Assembly: GCA_018052945.1 (NCBI GenBank) | Contig: JAGPMH010000014.1 | Coordinates: forward strand, 1,491-37,480 | Direction of reading: 5' to 3' | Source of the DNA: Negativicutes bacterium | GTDB taxonomy: Bacteria > Bacillota > Negativicutes > JAGPMH01 | Length of the DNA stretch: 35,990 bases | Shown here: positions 18,742-26,815 of the stretch, piece by piece | Layout: each line of letters starts with the position of its first letter | How positions within the stretch are numbered: position 1 is the first letter of the stretch | Translations under genes and position numbers: made by a program | The notes under the pieces: model-generated | Told to the model about the DNA's origin: nothing | Seen by the model: the letters and a program-made list of their open reading frames with translations, nothing else | Database searches by the model: none

Positions 18742-18787
18742 TTATTTAATTTTTCTATTGCAATTTTAAATGAAAATCATCAAAAAA

Positions 18788-19993
18788 TCAAGCATTATCT
18801 TTTAATGAAATTATTTTATCGATAATGATGCTTGCTAGTTTATGTTTTGACATCTTCTCTAATGATTCAACAGTACCATTTTTATATAATATTTTAACAA
18901 TATTAGTATTAGAATTAAAGCCAGCTCCTGGTAAGGATACATCATTAGCAATAATCATGTCAAGATTTTTCTTTTCCACTTTACTTTTTGCATATTTAAT
19001 TAAGTCATTCGTTTCTGCGGCAAATCCAATTAATAATTGTTCCGCAGTTTTAATACTACCTAACTCCATTAAAATATCAGGATTTTTCTCCAAGACAACA
19101 GTCATAGATTGATCACTTTTCTTGATTTTAATATCAGAAACATTGCGTGGATGATAATCGGCAACTGCTGCTGCCTTTATTGTTATATCAGTATCATTAA
19201 ATTCTCGCAAAACAGCTTTACGCATTTGAGCCGCAGTTTCGATGCTGATTAACCTAACACCTTCCGGTGCCGGCAATGCAGTCGGACCTGAGACTAATAC
19301 AACTTCTGCGCCACGCAAAACGGCTTCTTTAGCAATTGCATAGCCCATTTTACCACTAGATCTATTGCCAATGTAACGAATTGGATCTAATGGTTCAATC
19401 GTTCCACCGGCGGTAATAAGAATTTTTTTATTTTTTAAAGCTTGAGAATCTATTTTAAAATGATTTTTTACAATTGTAACGATTTTTTCCGGTTCGGGCA
19501 AGCGACCAAGCCCTTCAATACCACAGGCCAACATTCCTGATTCAGGCTCTATCAAATTATAACCATAATGTGATAATTTAGTAATATTATCTTGAACAAT
19601 TTGATTTTGATACATATTAGTATTCATTGCTGGCGCTATGTAGACCGGTGCTTTTGTAGCCATAACGGTTGTAGTCAGCATATCATCAGCTATGCCATTC
19701 GCAAGTTTACCAATGATATTAGCGGTAGCTGGAGCAATTAAAATCAAATCGGCTTTACTGGCTAAAGCAATGTGCTCAACGTTCCAATTTGTTACTTTTT
19801 CCCACATGCTAACCACTACTGGATTACAACTTAACTCTCTAAGTGTCAAAGGTGTAATGAAATTAGTAGCAGCTTCTGTCATTATGACATTAACATTAGC
19901 CTTACTCTTGCGCAGTTTACTAACGATATCAGCGGCTTTATAAGCAGCAATACCACCACTAATGCAAACAAGAATATTTTTTCCTGTTAACAT
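18788..19993 (-). CDS. coaBC: Bifunctional phosphopantothenoylcysteine decarboxylase/synthetase
   Basis: Two successive steps of coenzyme A synthesis. The N-terminal CoaC flavoprotein domain (1-185) has ISGGIAAYK (11-19), catalytic H74, the PAMNTNMY motif (121-128) and C157 in ACGIEGLGRLPEPE. The C-terminal CoaB domain (190-401) has ITAGGTIEPLDPIRYIGNRS, then AAAVADYHP, then a lysine-rich nucleotide site. The length of 401 is standard. It lies nine bases behind rpoZ. Confidence 0.96.
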   Translation of the reverse strand: MLTGKNILVCISGGIAAYKAADIVSKLRKSKANVNVIMTEAATNFITPLTLRELSCNPVVVSMWEKVTNWNVEHIALASKADLILIAPATANIIGKLANGIADDMLTTTVMATKAPVYIAPAMNTNMYQNQIVQDNITKLSHYGYNLIEPESGMLACGIEGLGRLPEPEKIVTIVKNHFKIDSQALKNKKILITAGGTIEPLDPIRYIGNRSSGKMGYAIAKEAVLRGAEVVLVSGPTALPAPEGVRLISIETAAQMRKAVLREFNDTDITIKAAAVADYHPRNVSDIKIKKSDQSMTVVLEKNPDILMELGSIKTAEQLLIGFAAETNDLIKYAKSKVEKKNLDMIIANDVSLPGAGFNSNTNIVKILYKNGTVESLEKMSKHKLASIIIDKIISLKDNA

Positions 19994-20002
19994 AACAACC
20001 TC

Positions 20003-20209
20003 CTACTTAATGCCGGTTTTTGTTCTTTCAAAAGAAATACAATCTTGAGCAATTTCTTCTAAAGCATTAGTTACTTTTTTATTTGATTTGCTTTTTACGG
20101 TTAAAGTAGCACCATCCATTAACTCTCTTGCTCTTTTAGCAGCTAACACTACCAAGGTATATTTACTGTCAACTTTTGTTACTAAGATATCTAATGAAGG
20201 ATTAATCAT
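20003..20209 (-). CDS. rpoZ: RNA polymerase omega subunit
   Basis: A 68-residue omega subunit that helps fold and stabilise the beta' subunit. It starts MINPSLDILVTKVDSKYTLV and contains AAKRARELMDGA, the conserved helix. The short C-terminus is typical of Firmicutes. Its ATG overlaps the gmk stop by eight bases (ATGATTAA arrangement), implying translational coupling. Confidence 0.93.
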   Translation of the reverse strand: MINPSLDILVTKVDSKYTLVVLAAKRARELMDGATLTVKSKSNKKVTNALEEIAQDCISFERTKTGIK

Positions 20210-20828
20210 GTTTTAATTTCTCACTTTCGCATATATTTAAGATGATTTTTTTTCTACGCTTAGAATTAAATTTTTCGGCTGAAATAATAGTAGCAATACT
20301 ATCTACTGCCGTTTCAACTTTATCATTAACTACGACATAATCGTATTTAAGAGCATATTGTATTTCTTCAGTAGCTGCCGCTAATCTTTTCTTGATACTA
20401 TCTTTAGAATCAGTACCTCTTTTAGTAATTCTTGCTGCTAATTCATCTAATGATGGTGGCAAGATATAAATAAAAACTCCCTCCGGAAACTTTGCTTTTA
20501 CTTGCATTGCTCCTTGAGGATCAATTTCTAACACTACATTTTTACCTGATTTTAAAATTTTTAAAACTTGTTCTTTTGGCGTACCATAATAATTGCCATA
20601 AACTTCAGCATACTCTAACAACAAGTCATTTTTAATCATTTCCTCAAATTCATCTTTTTCTTTAAACCAATAATTAATACCATTAGTTTCGCCTAATCGT
20701 GGTTTTCTGGTTGTTGCTGATACTGAATATTGCAAATTCGGTATCTGACGTAATAACTCTTGACAAATAGTTCCTTTACCAGCACCAGATGGGCCCGATA
20801 AAACAAATAATATGCCACTTTGTTGCAT
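20202..20828 (-). CDS. gmk: Guanylate kinase
   Basis: Phosphorylates GMP to GDP. The P-loop is GPSGAGKGT (12-20), followed by the GMP-binding SVSATTRKPRLGE and the YGNYYGTPKEQV segment. I start at the ATG at 20828 (208 residues), seven bases beyond AAGGAGG. A TTG further upstream would place the ribosome site inside the gene. The gmk-rpoZ-coaBC order is conserved across Firmicutes. Confidence 0.96.
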   Translation of the reverse strand: MQQSGILFVLSGPSGAGKGTICQELLRQIPNLQYSVSATTRKPRLGETNGINYWFKEKDEFEEMIKNDLLLEYAEVYGNYYGTPKEQVLKILKSGKNVVLEIDPQGAMQVKAKFPEGVFIYILPPSLDELAARITKRGTDSKDSIKKRLAAATEEIQYALKYDYVVVNDKVETAVDSIATIISAEKFNSKRRKKIILNICESEKLKHD

Positions 20829-20846
20829 AAACAATCCTCCTTGCAA

Positions 20847-21113
20847 TTATTCAGTTGTTTCTTCGTGATGCTCTTTATTAACTAAGCGATGTGCTACGGT
20901 CTCAGGTTGGACTGCTGATAATATAATATGGTCACTATCAGTTATAATTACAGCTCTAGTTCTGCGTCCATAAGTAGCATCAATAAGCATGCCTCGATCA
21001 CGTGCCTCTTGAATAATTCTTTTAATTGGAGCCGATTCAGGGCTAACGATTGAAATAATGCGGTTGGCAGAAACAATATTACCAAAACCGATATTAATTA
21101 GTTTGATATCCAT
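20847..21113 (-). CDS. remA: RemA/DUF370 family DNA-binding regulator
   Basis: An 88-residue protein with the RemA signature: [18 protein letters not shown] at the N-terminus, then [20 protein letters not shown], then a strand with [17 protein letters not shown]. In Bacillus subtilis RemA is an oligomeric DNA-binding activator of biofilm matrix genes. In species without those genes its target is unknown. Its position between yicC and gmk is the family's usual location. Confidence 0.92.
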   Translation of the reverse strand: MDIKLINIGFGNIVSANRIISIVSPESAPIKRIIQEARDRGMLIDATYGRRTRAVIITDSDHIILSAVQPETVAHRLVNKEHHEETTE

Positions 21114-21147
21114 TTATAAAAGCTCCTTTTGCAAAATATCATAATTT

Positions 21148-22032
21148 TTATTCGACGTTTTGAATTTGTTCACGAATTTTTTCAATTTCACTTTTCAGTT
21201 CAACAATAATATTAGCTACAGTAAAATCGTTGGCCTTTGAAGCAATAGTATTAGTTTCACGGTTTATTTCTTGAACAATGAAATCGAGTTTACGACCAAT
21301 TGGTTCACTGACTTCAAGGTTTGTTTTAAATTGTATAAAATGACTACTTAATCTAACTAGTTCTTCAGTAAAGTTGATTCTATCAGCAAAAAGGGCCACT
21401 TCTTGCAATAATCTGCCCTCATCTACTACCACGTTGCTATCATTAATAAATTCTTTAACTTTTACTAATAATTTATCGCGATAATCATTCGTAATAATAG
21501 GCTCCTGTACTTTTATTGTTGAAACTAATTCTTCAAGTTTACAAACTCGACTTAGTAAATCATTTTTAATATTTTGACCTTCTATTGTACGCATTTGGAG
21601 AATATTTTCTACTGCCGCAGTTAAGGCCAAGTTAAGCTTATCCGCAAAAATTGTAATATCAGCTTCATCTTCCGTTATTACCAATACATCAGGTTGTTTG
21701 GCAATTTCTAATAAAGCTGTAGTATAAGGTATTTCTAAGGCCACCGCTAATTCCCTTAAAACATTATCGTAAGCTATCGCCAATTTTTTGTCAACATTTA
21801 CTTTTTTATTGCTATTATTAAACAAATCCATCGATATTGATATATCAACTCTGCCACGATGTATTTTACTGGTAATAGTTGTCCTAATTTTATCTTCAAG
21901 CTGATTTAATGTTTTAGGCATTTTTATAAAAATATCATTATATCGATGATTAACAGTTTTTATTTCTACAACAAATTTAACTTCCTCGTCGCTGTATACG
22001 CCACGACCAAACCCCGTCATACTTTTTAACAA
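21148..22032 (-). CDS. yicC: YicC/YloC family endoribonuclease
   Basis: A 294-residue YicC-family protein; family members are reported endoribonucleases. The N-terminus reads (M)LKSMTGFGRG, then VEIKTVNHRYNDIFIKMP. The C-terminus has the conserved GRKLDFIVQEINRETNTIASK. The start is a TTG at 22032: AGGTGA lies seven bases before it, whereas the in-frame ATG four codons later is 19 bases from any ribosome site and would lose the conserved lead residues. It is the first gene of the housekeeping block. I saw no convincing promoter in the ~70 bases upstream. Confidence 0.93.
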   Translation of the reverse strand: MLKSMTGFGRGVYSDEEVKFVVEIKTVNHRYNDIFIKMPKTLNQLEDKIRTTITSKIHRGRVDISISMDLFNNSNKKVNVDKKLAIAYDNVLRELAVALEIPYTTALLEIAKQPDVLVITEDEADITIFADKLNLALTAAVENILQMRTIEGQNIKNDLLSRVCKLEELVSTIKVQEPIITNDYRDKLLVKVKEFINDSNVVVDEGRLLQEVALFADRINFTEELVRLSSHFIQFKTNLEVSEPIGRKLDFIVQEINRETNTIASKANDFTVANIIVELKSEIEKIREQIQNVE

Positions 22033-22106
22033 GATAATGTCACCTGCCTTATCTTTTGCTTATCTCATGTTAAATTCTCTACATAACGTAAAAATCCTTT
22101 AAAAAA

Positions 22107-22141
22107 AAGAGATCAACAGTATATAAATACTTTGATCTCTT
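22107..22141 (-). terminator. Terminator after the pyruvate:ferredoxin oxidoreductase gene
   Basis: A 10-bp stem, AAGAGATCAA (22107-22116) with 22132-22141, extendable inward by the AGTAT/ATACT pair, followed on the minus strand by eight T's. It separates this gene from yicC. Confidence 0.9.
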
Positions 22142-22155
22142 CTCTTACAGCAAAT

Positions 22156-25100
22156 TTATTGCTTAGCTAGTTTTTCATAATTTTCTAGTCTTTCAAAAGC
22201 ATCTTGTTTAGTTTTATTAAATAAAGCTTCAGCCGTTTCTGGGAAACGTTTTTTTAAGGATGAAAATCTTACTTCACCCATTAAAAACTCATTAAAATCC
22301 TCAGTCGGTGTTTTTGAATCTAAAATAAATGGATTTTTCCCTGCATCTTTTAACTGCGGATTATAGCGGAACATTGACCAATATCCACATTCCACTGCTT
22401 TTTTAGCTTCTAAATGGCTTGTGCCCATACCATTTTTAATACCATGGCTAATACATGGAGCATAAGCAATGATTAAAGAAGGTCCTGGATAAGCTTCCGC
22501 TTCTTGTATTGCTTTAATAGTTTGATTTTTATCAGCACCCATAGCAATTTGTGCTACATAAACATAACCATAGCTCATTGCCATCATCCCTAGATCTTTC
22601 TTTTTCGTATTCTTGCCACTGGCTGCAAATTTGGCAATGGCTGCTGCTGGGGTAGCTTTAGAAGCTTGCCCTCCGGTATTAGAATAAATTTCTGTATCAA
22701 AGACCATTACATTAATATCTTCACCGGAAGCTAACGCGTGATCAAGACCACTAAACCCAATGTCATAAGCCCAACCATCACCACCAAATAACCATTGAGA
22801 CCTTTTAACAAGAAAATCGCTGTTTTCTAAGATAAATTCAATGTCAGGATTGTTTAATGTAGTTTCTTTTAATACTGCTATTAGATTATCAGCTAGTGCG
22901 CGAGTTTGCTCAGCCTTATTGATATTAGCAAGCCATGCTTGACATTTTTCCGTTATAGCAGTATTTAAGTTAGCGGAAATCAAGGATTTAACTTTCATTG
23001 CTAATTGTTCTCTTATCTGATTGGCTGCAATATGCATCCCTAAACCAAATTCAGCATTGTCTTCAAACAAGGAGTTTGCCCATGCCGGACCATGCCCTTT
23101 ATGATTAGTAGTATATGGCACTGCAGGAGCTGAGCCGGCCCATACAGACGAACAACCTGTAGCATTTGCAATCATCATTCTATCACCAAACAGTTGTGTA
23201 ATAAGCTTAGCATATGGCGTTTGAACACAGCCGGCACAAGCACCGGAGAACTCTAGTAATGGTTGTTCAAATTGACTACCTTTAACAGTAAACTTATTAG
23301 CCGGATTTTCTTTAGGAGTTATTGTCATAACATAATCCCAGATAGCAACCTTATCCATTTGTGAAGTTATAGACTCCATTGTTAAGGCAGATTCTTTGGC
23401 CGGACAAATCTGTGCACAGTTTCCGCATCCAGTACAGTCAAGTGGCGAAATAGCCATATGATATTGTAAATTATCAGTTCCGATAGCTTTCTTACACACT
23501 AATCCTTCAGGTGCTGAATTTACTTCTTCATCATTTAATAAAATAGGTCTAATTGATGCATGCGGACAAACATATGAACACTGATTACATTGAATACATT
23601 TATCAACATTCCACTTTGGTACATGGATAGCAATACCTCTTTTTTCATAAGCTGCACTGCCAAAAGGGAAGGTACCATCTTCCATGCCAGCAAAAGCACT
23701 TACTGGTAATTTATCGCCTTCTTGACGAGTCATTGGTATAAGAATATTATCAATAAATTCAGGATTTTTGCTTACCGCAACAGTTTCATCTTCAGTCGCT
23801 TGAGCCCATTCCGCCGGGATTTCAACTTTAACTAATGATTTTAAACCATGATCAATTGCTGCATTATTCATTTTTACAATATGCTCACCTTTATGACCAT
23901 ATGATTTTTCAACAGCTTGTTTTAAGTAAGCTACAGCATCCGCAATTGGGATGATATCAGCAATTTTAAAGAATGCCGACTGCATAATCATATTAATTCT
24001 GCCACCTAGTCCAATTTCTTCAGCAATTTCTACTGCATCTATGATATAGAAATTAATATTATTTTGAGCTAGATATTTTTTCATGCTAGCAGGTAGTTCA
24101 GCATCCAATTCTTCTTCTGTCCATAAGCAATTTAATAAGAAATTACCACTAGGCTTTAAGCCTTCAAGGACATCATAATTATGCACATAAGATTGATTGT
24201 GACAAGCAATAAAATCAGCTTTGTCAACTAAATATGGTGATTTTATCGGTTGTGCGCCAAACCGCAAATGAGAAATTGTAATGCCGCCTGATTTTTTTGA
24301 GTCATATGCAAAATAAGCTTGAGCATACATATCAGTATGATCACCGATTATTTTTATCGCATTTTTATTAGCACCAACGGTTCCATCAGAACCAAGCCCC
24401 CAGAATTTGCAAGCTTTTGTACTAGCAGGAGTTGTATCAATATCTTCTGCTTGTGGCAATGAAGAATATGTAACATCATCAATTATACCCACTGTAAAGT
24501 TGTCTTTTGGTTCACTAGCTTTTAGGTTGTCAAAAACACCTTTAATATGGGTAGGTGTAACATTTTTGCCACCAACTCCACAACGTCCACCAACAATCAC
24601 TGGTTTTACTGTTGCATTATAAAAAGCTGATTTTACATCCAAATATAATGGTTCAGCTAGCGAGCCTATTTCTTTAGTTCGATCCAATACAGCAATTTTT
24701 GTAACAGTTTCCGGAATTTGCTGTAGGAAGTGCTTAATAGAAAATGGACGATATAAATGTACTGTTAATAAACCGACCTTTTCTCCATTATTATTTAAAT
24801 AATCTACAGTTTCTGCAATAGTTTCACACATTGAGCCCATAGCAATGATAACTCTATCTGCATCAGGGGCTCCATGATAATTGAATAATTGATAATTTCG
24901 ACCTGTTAATTTGTTGATCTCTTGCATATATTGTTCAACAGTTTCTGGCAAGGTTTCATAATATTTATTTAAAGATTCTCGATGTTGAAAATTAATATCA
25001 GAATTCTGCACTGTACCACGTAATACCGGATGATCAGGATTTAAAGCTTTTCTTCTAAATTTATTTACGGCTTCCATATCTAATAAATTTGCTAATTCAT

Positions 25101-25674
25101 CATATTCCAGCACTTCAATTTTTTGAATTTCATGGGAGGTTCTAAAACCATCAAAGAAATTTAAAAATGGAATACTGGATTTAATTGCTGCTAAATGAGC
25201 AACCGCCGCTAAGTCCATAACTTCTTGAACACTACTTTCAGCTAACATTGCAAAGCCTGTTTGACGAGTAGCCATAACATCAGAATGATCACCAAAGATA
25301 CTGATAGCATTAGAACCAACAACTCTAGAACTGACATGGAAAACACCAGGTAATAACTCTCCGGCAATTTTATACATATTCGGAATCATCAATAATAATC
25401 CTTGTGAGGCAGTATAAGTTGTTGTTAACGCTCCAGCTTGCAATGAACCATGGACAGCACCAGCAGCTCCACCTTCTGATTGCATTTCTACGACTTTGAC
25501 CGTTTGATTGAAAATATTCTTCTTACCACTAGCTGCCCACGTATCAACGTGTTCTGCCATATCACTAGATGGAGTTATTGGAAAAATTGCAGCTACGTCT
25601 GTAAATGCATATGAAATATAAGCTGCTGCTGTATTACCATCCATCGTCTTCATCATTCTTTTCTTTTCCATCAT
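22156..25674 (-). CDS. nifJ: Pyruvate:ferredoxin (flavodoxin) oxidoreductase, single chain
   Basis: Oxidises pyruvate and CoA to acetyl-CoA and CO2, passing electrons to ferredoxin or flavodoxin; it can run in reverse. The 1172 residues carry all domains in the usual order: N-terminal TPP pyrimidine domain (FPITPSSDMAEH), transketolase-C-like and gamma domains, two [4Fe-4S] motifs CIQCNQCSYVC (about 691) and CTGCGNCAQIC (about 745), a third cluster with CAGC near 812, and the TPP diphosphate site GDGWAYDIG (about 963) with NTGGQASK. Start: ATG behind AAAGGAG. It is a single-gene unit with its own promoter, T-box leader and terminator. The leader is unusual for this enzyme. The gene could equally be called por. 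Confidence 0.95.
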   Translation of the reverse strand: MMEKKRMMKTMDGNTAAAYISYAFTDVAAIFPITPSSDMAEHVDTWAASGKKNIFNQTVKVVEMQSEGGAAGAVHGSLQAGALTTTYTASQGLLLMIPNMYKIAGELLPGVFHVSSRVVGSNAISIFGDHSDVMATRQTGFAMLAESSVQEVMDLAAVAHLAAIKSSIPFLNFFDGFRTSHEIQKIEVLEYDELANLLDMEAVNKFRRKALNPDHPVLRGTVQNSDINFQHRESLNKYYETLPETVEQYMQEINKLTGRNYQLFNYHGAPDADRVIIAMGSMCETIAETVDYLNNNGEKVGLLTVHLYRPFSIKHFLQQIPETVTKIAVLDRTKEIGSLAEPLYLDVKSAFYNATVKPVIVGGRCGVGGKNVTPTHIKGVFDNLKASEPKDNFTVGIIDDVTYSSLPQAEDIDTTPASTKACKFWGLGSDGTVGANKNAIKIIGDHTDMYAQAYFAYDSKKSGGITISHLRFGAQPIKSPYLVDKADFIACHNQSYVHNYDVLEGLKPSGNFLLNCLWTEEELDAELPASMKKYLAQNNINFYIIDAVEIAEEIGLGGRINMIMQSAFFKIADIIPIADAVAYLKQAVEKSYGHKGEHIVKMNNAAIDHGLKSLVKVEIPAEWAQATEDETVAVSKNPEFIDNILIPMTRQEGDKLPVSAFAGMEDGTFPFGSAAYEKRGIAIHVPKWNVDKCIQCNQCSYVCPHASIRPILLNDEEVNSAPEGLVCKKAIGTDNLQYHMAISPLDCTGCGNCAQICPAKESALTMESITSQMDKVAIWDYVMTITPKENPANKFTVKGSQFEQPLLEFSGACAGCVQTPYAKLITQLFGDRMMIANATGCSSVWAGSAPAVPYTTNHKGHGPAWANSLFEDNAEFGLGMHIAANQIREQLAMKVKSLISANLNTAITEKCQAWLANINKAEQTRALADNLIAVLKETTLNNPDIEFILENSDFLVKRSQWLFGGDGWAYDIGFSGLDHALASGEDINVMVFDTEIYSNTGGQASKATPAAAIAKFAASGKNTKKKDLGMMAMSYGYVYVAQIAMGADKNQTIKAIQEAEAYPGPSLIIAYAPCISHGIKNGMGTSHLEAKKAVECGYWSMFRYNPQLKDAGKNPFILDSKTPTEDFNEFLMGEVRFSSLKKRFPETAEALFNKTKQDAFERLENYEKLAKQ

Positions 25675-25694
25675 TAATCGCTCCTTTAGAAAAT

Positions 25695-25728
25695 AAAAAA
25701 CCCCTGTTCAATTGCATTTGAACAGGGG
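25695..25728 (-). terminator. T-box leader terminator
   Basis: An 11-bp stem, CCCCTGTTCAA (25701-25711 on the plus strand) with 25718-25728, a 6-base loop and a minus-strand run of six T's followed by TATTTT. Its 5' strand overlaps the CCCT needed by the antiterminator, so the two structures exclude one another. Confidence 0.93.
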
Positions 25729-25980
25729 CGTAAATTTTTACGCGGTACCACCCTAATTTATCACTATAATATCAATCTATCAATTGACTCCTAGCTAACG
25801 CCTAGAATACGCCTCTGCCTAATCGGAATTCTTTCGGAGAAGAGTTCATGGGTGATTTAATCAGCATTTAATCTGCACCGGTTTTCAGCAAGCACCGGCT
25901 CTCTGTGGCAAATATCCAATACCTTTGTTCCCAATCATAACCTTTGTTGTTTTTTAAAAGTGTAAAGTTGTAAACCTCTG
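25724..25980 (-). promoter_or_regulatory. T-box riboswitch, probably tRNA-Leu responsive
   Basis: On the minus strand the diagnostic T-box AGGGTGGTACCGCG lies at 25741-25754. An antiterminator is drawn by AGGG pairing with CCCT (25724-25727) and GCGTAAA with TTTACGC (25728-25734), leaving the 7-base bulge TGGTACC. Stem I has the conserved distal ACAGAGAGCCGG and TGCTGAAAACCGG elements. An upper helix pairs ATTGGATATTT with AAATCACCCAT, leaving GAACTC in the specifier loop, so the specifier is most likely CUC (25842-25844, Leu). The UGGU bases pair with a discriminator A, as in tRNA-Leu; the shifted UCU (Ser) would need a G discriminator and UGGC. Uncharged tRNA would favour readthrough into the oxidoreductase gene. 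Confidence 0.93.
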
Positions 25981-25986
25981 ATGTAG

Positions 25987-26015
25987 ATTATCCCATCATT
26001 TTTCTATTGTGTCAA
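25987..26015 (-). promoter_or_regulatory. Promoter of the T-box/oxidoreductase unit
   Basis: Minus strand: perfect -35 TTGACA (26010-26015), 17-base spacer, -10 GATAAT (25987-25992). Start near 25980, giving a leader of about 305 bases, all occupied by the T-box and terminator. With the accessory-operon terminator at 26077-26123, this accounts for the 461-base gap between the two genes. Confidence 0.85.
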
Positions 26016-26076
26016 TACTTTTTGCAAATAAATTTTAATAATAATATAGTTATTGTAAATAACTTCAATCTATGTA

Positions 26077-26123
26077 AAAAAAGTAATAAGCAGTCTTTAA
26101 ACTTTACTGCTCATTACTTTTTT
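26077..26123 (-). terminator. Terminator of the accessory operon
   Basis: An 18-bp stem with one G-T/A-C irregularity (26077-26094 with 26106-26123), ending in six T's on either strand. It lies 13 bases beyond the last zinc-ribbon gene and before the oxidoreductase promoter. Confidence 0.88.
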
Positions 26124-26135
26124 ATATTTATAATT

Positions 26136-26789
26136 TTATTTTAACAATGGACATTTACACCTAAAACAATAGTCCGCTTCGATATCATTTAAAGAGCTAC
26201 AAGCATTGCAAAAAATAATACTATCATTTGATTTATCATATTTTTCATAAGTCTTTAACTTTCCATGGTGCCTTACCTTATCGCCAATATTAAAATAGTT
26301 AAAAACAGTATCATCATCCTCAGCTCTCAACGAAATAGTATTATTATCAGCTTTTATTAAAACATAATAAACTAAGTATTCCTCAATATAATAATCATTA
26401 TTGGAAGTATGTCTTCTTCTACTATGTTCTTCTATTTTTTTATCGATTACCACACCATCAAAAGTCTTTGTTTTATTAATAGAAATTACTTGAATTAGTG
26501 CAATTACTATAAACATAGCACTAATTATCAACCCAATAAACAAAGCCTCTGGGTTTTCCATCTCATTACTGGTCTCACCATAGATATAAAAACTAATAGT
26601 AACAATTAGCGACAAAATTACCGCAAAAAGTAATGACCAAGTTTTAGTATCTTTAATATATTTTTTAAAAGCTGGATCATTTATTTTTGTTGAATATCCT
26701 ACAAGTTTGTTTTTTTTTATTTCTTTTCCACATTCAACGCAAAAGTTTTTATTTTTTGGTGAATCAGCACCACAATGCGAACAGACCAT
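26136..26789 (-). CDS. Membrane protein with N- and C-terminal zinc ribbons
   Basis: A 217-residue protein I do not recognise. It has a double zinc-ribbon layout: C3, C6, C17, C20 at the N-terminus and C194, C197, C208, C211 at the C-terminus. Between them are two membrane helices (about 52-71 and 83-103) and a ~90-residue beta-rich stretch (about 105-190). With two helices, both ribbons should lie on the same, probably cytoplasmic, side. ATG behind AAGGTGG. It is the last gene of the accessory operon, 26 bases after the DUF2207 gene. A role in binding metal, RNA or a partner protein is open. Confidence 0.8.
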   Translation of the reverse strand: MVCSHCGADSPKNKNFCVECGKEIKKNKLVGYSTKINDPAFKKYIKDTKTWSLLFAVILSLIVTISFYIYGETSNEMENPEALFIGLIISAMFIVIALIQVISINKTKTFDGVVIDKKIEEHSRRRHTSNNDYYIEEYLVYYVLIKADNNTISLRAEDDDTVFNYFNIGDKVRHHGKLKTYEKYDKSNDSIIFCNACSSLNDIEADYCFRCKCPLLK

Positions 26790-26815
26790 ATTATAACCAC
26801 CTTATTATCATGTTA

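Noticed and set aside
22033-22106. Promoter for the yicC block
   Set aside because: A promoter is expected here because a terminator lies just upstream, but no -35/-10 pair with acceptable spacing was found by eye.
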